From assembly GCF_020700235.1 (NCBI RefSeq), contig NZ_CP085301.1, positions 3,757,468-3,821,467 on the forward strand: 64,000 nucleotides of DNA. The letters run 5' to 3'. The notes beneath the pieces were generated by a model. It did not search any database, was not told the DNA's origin, and saw nothing but the letters and a program-made list of their open reading frames with translations. Position numbers and translations under genes: made by a program. The DNA is from Haladaptatus pallidirubidus. Lineage in GTDB: Archaea > Halobacteriota > Halobacteria > Halobacteriales > Haladaptataceae. Positions 24,215 to 31,991 of the stretch are shown piece by piece (positions within the stretch are counted from its first letter, which is position 1; every line of letters begins with the position of its first letter).

Positions 24215-25218
24215 CAGGCAACCTCCATCGTTCTCTCCAGGGCTTTTTTCACTGCCCGGGCGACGCGTTCTGCATCGGCCGCGTCGTCCATCTTCGTGTC
24301 CGTTCTGACCACGGGTCGGTCGAGGTTCGTGTCGTCTTCGTCGTCCAATACGAAGGCGTCCGCGAAGGGGTACGCTTCCGCCACGCCAGCAGTACTCGGG
24401 TCGTAGCCCACCGCTTCCATCAGTTTTCCTGCCGGGCCAGAGAAAACGCGGTCTTCTACGAACGGCGAAACGGCGACCACGGTCGCCGTTTGGAGCGCTT
24501 CCCGAAGATCGTCTACTGCCAGCATCGGGCCGATACTCGTCACCGGGTTCGACGGGCCGATAACGACCGTTTCGTCGGTCAGCGCGGAAAGCGCGGCGGG
24601 CGATGCCTTCGCGTCATCCGAACCACGGAACTCCACGTCGATTACTTCGGGTTCGCCGCCGCGTGCGACCCAGAACTCCTGAAAGTGCATCTCGGTTTCG
24701 GGCGTGTGGACGATGCTCGCCACCGGGTCGTCGCTCATCGGAACGACATCCACGGACGAGTCGAAGGCGTCGGCCAGAATCCGGGTCGTCTCGGTCAGCG
24801 AGTTCCCCTCGTCCAGGAGTCCCGTCCGCGTGACGTGAACTGCCCTGTCGCGGTCACCGAGGAGCATGAACTCGGCGACGCCGGAAAATCGCCGCCAGCG
24901 GGCGATTTTCCGGCCCGAAGTTTGCCGTTCGTCGGGGAGATAGCGCGGCCCCCTCGCCAACCCCGCCGACTCCGCGAGTCGCTGTAGTTCGTCGTGCGTT
25001 TCGGTCGTGTCGTCCGCGATTCCCCACCACGTTTCGCGGTTCAACACGTCGCCCTGCTGGAAGAGGACGGTGTCGATGTCGGGACAGACGAGCAGGCCGC
25101 CCAACTCCACGTCGTCGCCCGTGTTTCCGACGACGGTCGTTTCGGCGGGCGAGAAAACCGAAAGCGCGCCATCCAGAAGTTTCGGGGTGCCGGTTCCCCC
25201 GGAAAGAAACGTTGCCAT
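24214..25218 (-). CDS. cofD: CofD, 2-phospho-L-lactate transferase (coenzyme F420 synthesis)
   Basis: CofD joins the lactyl-phosphate (or related) moiety to the deazaflavin Fo to form F420-0. The 334-aa product has the family start LSGGTGTPKLLDG (5-17), VVGNTGDDVELGGL (30-43) and VVIGPSNPVTSIGPML near 210. Length and motifs fit archaeal CofD well. First gene of the operon cofD / Dus-like / CitG-like / DUF447, in which every junction overlaps. The other F420 genes (cofC, cofE, cofG, cofH) are not in the window. The product is cytoplasmic. Confidence 0.93.
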   Translation of the reverse strand: MATFLSGGTGTPKLLDGALSVFSPAETTVVGNTGDDVELGGLLVCPDIDTVLFQQGDVLNRETWWGIADDTTETHDELQRLAESAGLARGPRYLPDERQTSGRKIARWRRFSGVAEFMLLGDRDRAVHVTRTGLLDEGNSLTETTRILADAFDSSVDVVPMSDDPVASIVHTPETEMHFQEFWVARGGEPEVIDVEFRGSDDAKASPAALSALTDETVVIGPSNPVTSIGPMLAVDDLREALQTATVVAVSPFVEDRVFSGPAGKLMEAVGYDPSTAGVAEAYPFADAFVLDDEDDTNLDRPVVRTDTKMDDAADAERVARAVKKALERTMEVA

Positions 25219-25260
25219 ACTCCGTGATGGTCGCGCGGTCGTGTAAATCCTTGCGCTCGG

Positions 25261-26514
25261 TTACTCGAACAAAGAGTTCCACGTTTCGGTGTGCATCACG
25301 AGGTACGTCCCCTCGCGGTCGATATCAGCACGCGCAACGTTGGCGTTCGTATCAACTGTCGTTTCCACCTGCACGAACGTCTGTAACTCGCGGTCGAATC
25401 GGTACATCGCCAATCCGTTTCCCTCCCCGGGGAACAGGGATTCGTCGTACGACAGTGTGATTTGCTCGACCGTCGCCTCTCCCCACGACCGGATCGACAC
25501 GAGCGAAGACGCTTGCGCTTTCTGATACCCTTCGCCACCGGTGTCCCAAATTCCCCCGGACTGGCGTTCGATTTCGACGCTTTCGACCGCGTATCGTGGC
25601 CCCGTCGCGGTTATCGCCGCACCGAGGGTTTGGTTTTCGACTGTCTCGGTCACCGTCTCTGCGGGATTCGGTTCGGTAGCGGAAACGTGCTCTTTTGCTT
25701 CCGAGAGCCAGGCCGGTTGCTCCACGGTTGTCTCTCCGAGGTGCGAGTACGTCACCTCGAATTCGATTTCGACCGGGGCGCCCTCGTCCACCGCCTTGAT
25801 GGACAGTTCGAACCGTTTCAAAATTCCGTCATCCGTGATGAACAGATCAATGGACGCGTCTGTCACGCTTTCGCGATCGTATCCCAGAATTTGCCCGGTT
25901 TCGTCCCCGTCGAACGCGCTCAGGTTCGAGGCAGTGTAGTGATGGACGCTCGCGTTCGCGTCGGATTCGACTCCCTCGTATTCGAACGCCGCGATTTCGA
26001 AATACTCCGTGAGGTTCGGTTGGAGATGTCCGGAAACGCCCAATTCCGTCGGTGGCCGACTGTACGAAATTGCTCCGCTATCTCCGCTGGAAACTCGATG
26101 GTAGCCCGCTCCGGATTGGGTGATGTAGGTCTGCTGTCGATTGAGCGTATTTTGACTCGACACGTTCTGGTACGTGCGTAGTTCGCCTGTTTCGACGCTT
26201 CCACGGGCCGTCGTGTATATTATCTGACGATCGTCCGTTTCCGAATTCGACATCCTAATTCGTTCTTTGAACGTGTAGTTCCCCGCTTGACGAAGCGCCG
26301 TTTCGTGCGCCGTCACGATTTCGTCGTTCGAAAGCGGAAGACTGTGAATCGGTTTCGTCGTGGTTCGGTCGCCCGCTGTCTCGGTGACCGTCGTCTCGTT
26401 GCTCGTTCCGTCCCCAGTCGCCTCTGTACGTTCGTTGATAAATCCGGAACATCCAGAAAGTACGATGACGAGGACGAGAACAACGATAGTTCTCGTCCCA
26501 ATATCTAACTTCAT
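25261..26514 (-). CDS. Haloarchaeal lipoprotein, DUF7537-like
   Basis: The 417-aa product has a signal (RTIVVLVLVIVLSGCSG) with a lipobox ending at Cys22, then a Thr-rich linker to about 55. A domain of ~200 residues follows (THE pattern AHETALRQAGNYTFKERIRM), similar to haloarchaeal lipoproteins that look like LolA/LppX-type lipid carriers. A beta-rich C-terminal part (LSYDESLFPGEGNGLAMYRF) resembles surface-protein modules. It is probably anchored on the outside of the membrane. The DUF number is from memory. Divergent from the HD gene. Confidence 0.72.
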   Translation of the reverse strand: MKLDIGTRTIVVLVLVIVLSGCSGFINERTEATGDGTSNETTVTETAGDRTTTKPIHSLPLSNDEIVTAHETALRQAGNYTFKERIRMSNSETDDRQIIYTTARGSVETGELRTYQNVSSQNTLNRQQTYITQSGAGYHRVSSGDSGAISYSRPPTELGVSGHLQPNLTEYFEIAAFEYEGVESDANASVHHYTASNLSAFDGDETGQILGYDRESVTDASIDLFITDDGILKRFELSIKAVDEGAPVEIEFEVTYSHLGETTVEQPAWLSEAKEHVSATEPNPAETVTETVENQTLGAAITATGPRYAVESVEIERQSGGIWDTGGEGYQKAQASSLVSIRSWGEATVEQITLSYDESLFPGEGNGLAMYRFDRELQTFVQVETTVDTNANVARADIDREGTYLVMHTETWNSLFE

Positions 26515-26594
26515 TGAGTAATATCGATAAACGACATTATAAAAATTATACTATCCAAATCGAGTCCGCCGAGTTCCGATTTCGTCCTTCGGTT

Positions 26595-26600
26595 TTTATA
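26595..26600 (+). promoter_or_regulatory. TATA box of the HD hydrolase gene
   Basis: TTTATA starts exactly 30 nt before the ATG at 26625, predicting a leaderless transcript. Confidence 0.55.
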
Positions 26601-26624
26601 GGATGACGAACCAACCTGTATCCA

Positions 26625-27848
26625 ATGAAGACCATCAAGGACAGCGTTCACGACCACATCGACGTGGTGGGGGTGGCGCGTGACCTGCTTGATACGCCCG
26701 CAGTCCAGCGACTTCGACACATCACGCAACTCGGCACCGCTCGTCTCGTCTACCCCTCGGCGAATCACACCCGATTCGAACACAGTCTCGGCGTCTACCA
26801 TCTCGCCTGCGAAGCTCTCACGAATCTCGGTATCGAGGGAACGCAGGCCGAGCGAGTCCGCGCCGCGGCCCTCCTCCACGACATTGGCCACTCTCCGTAC
26901 AGTCATACCATCGAAGAACTCATTCACCGACACACTGACAAATACCACGACGACGTTCACGACCTCATCTCCGGGTCGGAAGTCGGCGACGTGCTTCGAG
27001 AGCACGATTTAGACCCGGACACCATCGCCGATCTCATCGCGGGAGCGGGCGAACTCGGACAGGTCGTTTCGGGCGAACTCGACGTGGACAGGATGGACTA
27101 CCTCGTTCGAGACGCCCACCACACGGGCGTCCCCTACGGAACCATCGACCACGAGCGACTCACGCGCGAACTGACGTTTCTCGACGGCAAACTCGTCCTC
27201 GCGGAGGGGAACGTCCAGACCGCGGAAAGCCTGCTCGTCGCCCGTGCGCTGATGAACCCGACGGTGTACAACCACCACGTCACGCGAATCAGTAAGGCGA
27301 TGCTCCAGCGGGCGAGCGAGCGACTGCTCTCCGAACCGGACATCGACGCCGAACAGTTACGCCGGATGGACGACCACGATTTGCTCGTCGCGCTCCGTGC
27401 AACGCCGGAAACCGCCGAGTTCGCTCGACGTCTCTCCCACCGTGACCTCTACAAACGGGCCGTCTGGGCAGAGATGCAGGACGTTCCGGACGAGATTATC
27501 GACGCTGACCACGAAACAATCCGCGAGTACGAAACCGACATCGCCGAAAATGCGGATGTCGATTCCGAATCCGTCATCCTCGACGTGCTCGGTCGGCCGC
27601 GGATGACGGAATCCTCGTCGCGCGTTCTCGTCAACGGCGACGTGCGTGCGCTAGGGGAACAGTCCACCCTCGTCCGGGCACTCCAGCAGGTTCAGCGCGA
27701 CCAGTGGCGGTTGGGTGTCTACGCACCAGTCACGGAAACCGAAGCGGTCGGACTCGCAACCGAGCGCGTCCTCGGGTTGGACACCGACGGAACGCTGGTC
27801 AGCGACGTTCGAACCGGCGTCAGAACGACGTTGGACGACTTCGAATAA
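26625..27848 (+). CDS. HD-superfamily phosphohydrolase (dGTPase-like, COG1078 type)
   Basis: The 407-aa product has the full HD site: HTRFEHSLGVYHLA (47-60), LLHDIGHSPYSH (84-95) and LDVDRMDYLVRDAHHTG near 150-166. These are the signatures of the SAMHD1/dNTPase-like archaeal family. It probably hydrolyses nucleotides, controlling dNTP levels or degrading modified ones; the substrate is not provable. The C-terminal 200 residues (HRDLYKRAVWAEM) are helical and family-typical. Cytoplasmic and monocistronic. Confidence 0.88.
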   Translation: MKTIKDSVHDHIDVVGVARDLLDTPAVQRLRHITQLGTARLVYPSANHTRFEHSLGVYHLACEALTNLGIEGTQAERVRAAALLHDIGHSPYSHTIEELIHRHTDKYHDDVHDLISGSEVGDVLREHDLDPDTIADLIAGAGELGQVVSGELDVDRMDYLVRDAHHTGVPYGTIDHERLTRELTFLDGKLVLAEGNVQTAESLLVARALMNPTVYNHHVTRISKAMLQRASERLLSEPDIDAEQLRRMDDHDLLVALRATPETAEFARRLSHRDLYKRAVWAEMQDVPDEIIDADHETIREYETDIAENADVDSESVILDVLGRPRMTESSSRVLVNGDVRALGEQSTLVRALQQVQRDQWRLGVYAPVTETEAVGLATERVLGLDTDGTLVSDVRTGVRTTLDDFE

Positions 27849-27866
27849 GTCGTCGAAAAGCGACGG

Positions 27867-28532
27867 TCACGAGGAAAACTGCCGATTTGTACCGTTCGAA
27901 TCGGTTCGGTTCAAGAGGGTTTGAAATTCCCGGTACTTGTCTCGTGGAATCGGAACGAGTAGATACGTCGGAAGTGTACCGCCTGCTCGCCGATACCAGA
28001 GGAAAACGACAGTTCCGAGGCCCCAAGCGCTTGCTTCGCTTCGACTCGTGAGGTCATACGTAATCGCCTCGCCCGATTTTTCGGACGGACGAATGTACGT
28101 GCCGTTTTCGCCGTCGATAGCTCCCGAAAAGGGAACGAGTGAGACGACTACTCCTTCACCGATTCGAACGAGGATTGGGACAGCCACGAGCACTATCGGC
28201 GGAAGAGTCGTTGCCGCCCAGAGTAGGTATTGGACAAGCGATCCGACGAAAGCGAGCGTAACGAGATACGCTGGTGACCAAACCGTCAACAGGGGTGCCG
28301 ACTGTGACCCCATGATGGAGAGGTAGCGACCAATTCGTGCCAATTTTTCTTCGTCCACTGACCGGACGACGAACAACAACAGAAGACACGCCCCTGCACT
28401 GACCATGGCGACTATCACCGCAGTCGGTATCTGCGCGCTTTGGATGGCGAAACTCACCGCAAATCCGAACATCAGCAATAACAGACCGTAAAACGCAAAA
28501 AAAACGGAGCTGTACGATACCCCGGCTAACAC
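27867..28532 (-). CDS. Hypothetical multi-pass membrane protein
   Basis: The 221-aa product has four to five membrane helices (FFAFYGLLLLMFGFAVSFAI, AVIVAMVSAGACLLLLFVV, YLVTLAFVGSLVQYLLWAA, IVLVAVPILVRIGEGVVVSL). A soluble C-terminal part follows (GTVVFLWYRRAGGTLPTYL) that ends polar and Ser/Asn-rich. No family is recognised and no catalytic motif stands out. It converges on the HD gene with an 18-bp gap. Confidence 0.6.
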   Translation of the reverse strand: MLAGVSYSSVFFAFYGLLLLMFGFAVSFAIQSAQIPTAVIVAMVSAGACLLLLFVVRSVDEEKLARIGRYLSIMGSQSAPLLTVWSPAYLVTLAFVGSLVQYLLWAATTLPPIVLVAVPILVRIGEGVVVSLVPFSGAIDGENGTYIRPSEKSGEAITYDLTSRSEASAWGLGTVVFLWYRRAGGTLPTYLLVPIPRDKYREFQTLLNRTDSNGTNRQFSS

Positions 28533-28695
28533 CCCATGACCCGGGGTCGATACTCCATTCGATGCGACTTCCCGACCGAACTGATTCGTTCATCCACCTT
28601 TCTCTTCGAAAACAGACAATAAATAGCAGTCGGGCACAGATAACTGCTGACCGGTGGCCGATATCCCGTGATGTCCATCACCCCCAACAGTTGCG

Positions 28696-28701
28696 TTTAA
28701 G
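28696..28701 (+). promoter_or_regulatory. TATA box of the amidohydrolase gene
   Basis: TTTAAG starts 30 nt before the ATG at 28726, the same spacing as at the HD gene (26595). Confidence 0.5.
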
Positions 28702-28725
28702 ACTCGATGCTCACAATTCCTTGCT

Positions 28726-29739
28726 ATGCTCGTGGAGGGGACGATACTGCGCGGTCCCAATTTCGAACCGGTCGAGGGTCGCGTGGTCTTAGAAGACGGC
28801 ACGATTACAGCTATCGAGGAGGAGTCCGTTTCGTCGTCGGACATCATCCTCCCCGCATTCGTCAACGCGCACACCCACATCGGCGACTCGATTGCGAAGG
28901 AGGCTGGTGGCGGACTGTCGCTCGAAGAACTCGTCGCACCGCCGGACGGTCTCAAACACCGACTGCTCCGACAGACATCTCGGAGCGAGAAGGTCGAAGC
29001 GATGCGGCGGTCGGTGCAGTTCATGCAATCAACGGGAACGGCCTCGTTCCTCGAGTTTCGGGAGGGTGGCGTCGAAGGCGTGTTCGCGCTTCGAGAGGCC
29101 GCCGAGGGGTTGGACATCGACCCGGTTATTCTCGGCAGGGAAACGATCGAAGCGATGGAAGCGGCGGACGGGTTCGGCGCGAGCGGTGCGAACGATGACA
29201 GCTTCGGACGGGAACGTCGCGCGACGAAAAAAGCGGATAAACTGTTCGGCATCCACGCCGGCGAGGCCGATGCCAGCGACATCAACCCGGCGCTCGACCT
29301 GTCGCCGGAGTTTCTCGTCCACGTCGTCCATCCGGAGCCGATTCACCTCGACAGAATCGAGAACAACGAGGTTCCAATCGCGGTTTGTCCGCGCTCGAAT
29401 CTGGTTACGGGCGTCGGCCTGCCGCCGATTCGAGAACTGCTCGACAGGACGACGGTCGCGCTCGGGACGGACAACGTGATGTTGAACAGTCCGTCGATGT
29501 TTCGGGAGATGGAGTTCACCGCGAAACTGACTGACCTCTCCGCTCGGGAGGTACTTCGCATGGCGACCCAAAACGGGGCGCGAATCGCGGGACTGAACTG
29601 CGGCGTTATCGAACCGAACCGCGACGGCAAACTGCTCGTTCTCGACGGCAGTTCGAACAATCTTTCCGGCAATCGGGACGTTATTCGGTCGGTCGTTCGC
29701 CGAGCGGGTGCAAGCGACGTGAAGGACGTGCTGCTGTAG
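28726..29739 (+). CDS. Amidohydrolase-superfamily protein (deaminase-like)
   Basis: The 337-aa product has the amidohydrolase metal motifs: NAHTHIGDS near 46-54, FGIHAGEAD near 174-182, VHVVHPEPI near 196-204 and ALGTDNVMLN near 244-253. This is the layout of the SAH/guanine/cytosine deaminase group. It is some 80-100 residues shorter than typical SAH deaminases because the segment between the first and second motifs is compact. The substrate is therefore uncertain; a purine or related heterocycle is a fair guess. It is followed after 101 bp by a UspA gene with its own A+T-rich box. Confidence 0.8.
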   Translation: MLVEGTILRGPNFEPVEGRVVLEDGTITAIEEESVSSSDIILPAFVNAHTHIGDSIAKEAGGGLSLEELVAPPDGLKHRLLRQTSRSEKVEAMRRSVQFMQSTGTASFLEFREGGVEGVFALREAAEGLDIDPVILGRETIEAMEAADGFGASGANDDSFGRERRATKKADKLFGIHAGEADASDINPALDLSPEFLVHVVHPEPIHLDRIENNEVPIAVCPRSNLVTGVGLPPIRELLDRTTVALGTDNVMLNSPSMFREMEFTAKLTDLSAREVLRMATQNGARIAGLNCGVIEPNRDGKLLVLDGSSNNLSGNRDVIRSVVRRAGASDVKDVLL

Positions 29740-29840
29740 CGGTGTTTTTGAAACGAGTACTGCCGTGGTGTTTCGATTCGAAGGTCACAGCTACCAAACA
29801 AGTTAAGACGCCACGAACCGTGACATTCGGTAACGTTCCT

Positions 29841-30326
29841 ATGTACGACCGCATTCTCGTGCCGACAGACGGTTCGGCGGAAACAAAGCGGGTAGTCGCA
29901 CACGCCGCCGAACTAGCCGAGGCGCATGAGGCAGAACTGCACGCGATTTACGTCATCAACTCCGCGACGTTCGCCAGCCTACCGATGGAAACCTCGTGGG
30001 AAGGGGTCACCGACATGTTACAAGACGAAGGTGAGTCGGCGCTCGACGACGTGCGCGAAGTCGCAAACCGGTACGACGTGTCGCTGACGACGCACCTCGT
30101 GGACGGAGCGCCGAACAAGGAAATCGTCCGATATGCGGAACGGGAAGGTTTCGACCTCATCGTTATGGGAACTCACGGACGCGGCGGCATCGACCGCCTC
30201 CTGCTCGGCAGTGTCGCGGAGCGCGTCGTCCGCGCTTCGACAGTGCCCGTCCTCACCGTGCGAGTCGAAAAAGACGATGTGTCGCCGAAAGCGGAGGCGA
30301 CCGAGAAGGCGAAAGGAAGCAGTTAG
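29841..30326 (+). CDS. Universal stress protein (UspA family)
   Basis: The 161-aa product has the UspA start MYDRILVPTDGS and the ATP-binding signature G-x2-G-x9-G-S (GTHGRGGIDRLLLGSVAERV), ending VPVLTVRVEK. The conserved Gly residues imply nucleotide binding. A charged tail of about 18 residues follows. ATG 29841 is chosen because upstream codons are not acidic and the family N terminus begins here. Possible TATA-like GTTAAG lies about 42 nt upstream. The exact stress is unknown. Confidence 0.9.
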   Translation: MYDRILVPTDGSAETKRVVAHAAELAEAHEAELHAIYVINSATFASLPMETSWEGVTDMLQDEGESALDDVREVANRYDVSLTTHLVDGAPNKEIVRYAEREGFDLIVMGTHGRGGIDRLLLGSVAERVVRASTVPVLTVRVEKDDVSPKAEATEKAKGSS

Positions 30327-30342
30327 GAACGCGTCTTTCGAG

Positions 30343-31281
30343 TCACACCGGGCGCAAGTGTTCACAATCGCCCGCGTGGACCCGAACTTCATCATCCTCG
30401 GTGTCCACGACGAGCACGCCCGGTGATTCGATGTCGATTGCGTCGCCGACTACGTCCTCGTTTCTCGTCTCTACACGAACTCGCCGACCGAGCGTTGCCG
30501 AATATTCGCGCCACGCTGGCAGTATTTTGTCGGGAGCTGTCCGCAGTTCGTCGAACTCCTCCAGCAGTCGCTGGACGAATATTCTTCGATTGACGGTTTC
30601 GGCTTGTTCCTGCACACTCGTCGCACCCTCCGGTAAGTCATCTCCCGCGATGTTGACGTTGATGCCGATGCCGACGATGACCCACGAGACGCGGTTCGCC
30701 TCACCTTCCATCTCGGTGAGGATGCCGCAGAGTTTCTCGCCGTTTACCAACACGTCGTTCGGCCACTTTATTTCCGCCGGAACCCCCGCCTCCCGCGCGG
30801 TTCGCGTCACGGCGACCGCGGCGGCGAGCGTCAACAACGGTGCGTGAGACGGCGGAATATCCGGCCGGAGGACGAGACTCGACCAGACGCCCCCGGACGG
30901 GCCGACCCATTCGCGGTCGAGCCGTCCCCGACCGCCCACCTGCTCGTCGGCCAACACGACCACGTCCTCTATATCTTCTTCTGCTCGTTTTGCACCCTCT
31001 CCGGCAATTTCGCGCGCTCGGTCGTTCGTGCTCCCGACGGAGTCGTGATATTCGATTTCGAACGGGGCGTCCAGTCCGTACTCGACTGCGGGGCCGAACT
31101 CCGGAATCTCACCCAGTCGATATCCGTCGCCGGTACTTTCGATTTCGAATCCCGATTCCCGCAGCGCCTCGACGTGCTTCCACACCGCGTTCCGGGAGAC
31201 GTCGAGGGTTCGTGCGAGTTCCGGGCCGGACATCGGACCGTCGGCGAGGGCGTCCAAAACGGCGCGGCGCGTGTCGTTCAT
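30343..31281 (-). CDS. birA: Biotin-protein ligase with HTH domain (BirA)
   Basis: BirA attaches biotin to the carrier domain of carboxylases. The 312-aa product has an N-terminal helix-turn-helix (1-60, MSGPELARTLDVSRNAVWKH), the catalytic motif GRGRLDREW followed by SLVLRPDIPP, and the lysine-containing ATP/biotin segment IKWPNDVLVNGEKLCGIL. The HTH indicates that, as in E. coli, it may also repress biotin or carboxylase genes. Start ATG 31281 is preferred to 31308. It lies in the same direction as the biotin carboxylase at 31992-33779, its probable substrate. Confidence 0.93.
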   Translation of the reverse strand: MNDTRRAVLDALADGPMSGPELARTLDVSRNAVWKHVEALRESGFEIESTGDGYRLGEIPEFGPAVEYGLDAPFEIEYHDSVGSTNDRAREIAGEGAKRAEEDIEDVVVLADEQVGGRGRLDREWVGPSGGVWSSLVLRPDIPPSHAPLLTLAAAVAVTRTAREAGVPAEIKWPNDVLVNGEKLCGILTEMEGEANRVSWVIVGIGINVNIAGDDLPEGATSVQEQAETVNRRIFVQRLLEEFDELRTAPDKILPAWREYSATLGRRVRVETRNEDVVGDAIDIESPGVLVVDTEDDEVRVHAGDCEHLRPV

Positions 31282-31320
31282 GCGATTGTGTAAGGGGAGT
31301 TTCGACAAGAATGATTTCGT

Positions 31321-31914
31321 TTACGCGAGCGGTTCTGCCGGTCGTGGACAGTGGTAGGTTTCCCGGAGCGTCTCCGCGAACCGACCGCCTTTTTCGAGCG
31401 CGATGGTGACGACGACGAACGCCTCGCTTTCGGGTCGGAGAACGAACACCTCTCGGGGGTCGTCACCCTCTTGTTCGTTGACCCTGTCCACCAGCGGGTC
31501 GAGCGGACGAGAGCCGTCGCGGAACGTCTCGAACACGTTACCTACGTCGTCCTCGGCGAACACGTAGAGAACGCCGTTGACCTCGTTGTCGGTGTTGCGG
31601 GTCACTCGACTGTTCATCGAATCGCCCGCCATGCGCGCGTTTTGCCACACCTGCTGTGCGGCCTCGAAAACCGGGTCGATGTGGTCTACGAAGGCGTACA
31701 GTGTCGGCTGTCGGATCTCCAACGACCGAACCGTCGGTTCGGTCGATGTCCAATCGAGTACGGCGTCGATGCAGTAACCCGGGTGGAGGTCGGTAATCGG
31801 CGCGTCGTGACCGTCGGTTGCGGTAACGATCTGTTCGTGTGATTCTCGGTCGAACAAGCGAAGCGTGTCCTCGTCGGGTGTGGCGAGTACGCGGTAACTC
31901 CGGCCGTCTTCCAT
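31321..31914 (-). CDS. Conserved haloarchaeal hypothetical protein
   Basis: The 197-aa acidic product has no membrane segment. The first half looks beta-rich (YRVLATPDEDTLRLFDRES) and the second alternates helix and strand (VFEAAQQVWQNARMAGDSMN, then VNGVLYVFAEDDVGNVFETF). It ends CPRPAEPLA. I recall similar haloarchaeal DUFs (DUF6663 type), without known function. It lies between the biotin carboxylase (77-bp gap) and birA (39-bp gap), all co-directional, so a link with biotin enzymes is possible but unproven. Confidence 0.65.
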   Translation of the reverse strand: MEDGRSYRVLATPDEDTLRLFDRESHEQIVTATDGHDAPITDLHPGYCIDAVLDWTSTEPTVRSLEIRQPTLYAFVDHIDPVFEAAQQVWQNARMAGDSMNSRVTRNTDNEVNGVLYVFAEDDVGNVFETFRDGSRPLDPLVDRVNEQEGDDPREVFVLRPESEAFVVVTIALEKGGRFAETLRETYHCPRPAEPLA

Positions 31915-31991
31915 GGTTCGTGTAGGAATCGGATGCGAAAAAAGCTCGCGAAGTGTCCGACCGGCCGGATAGCTTCTGTCGTCGCGCTTCC

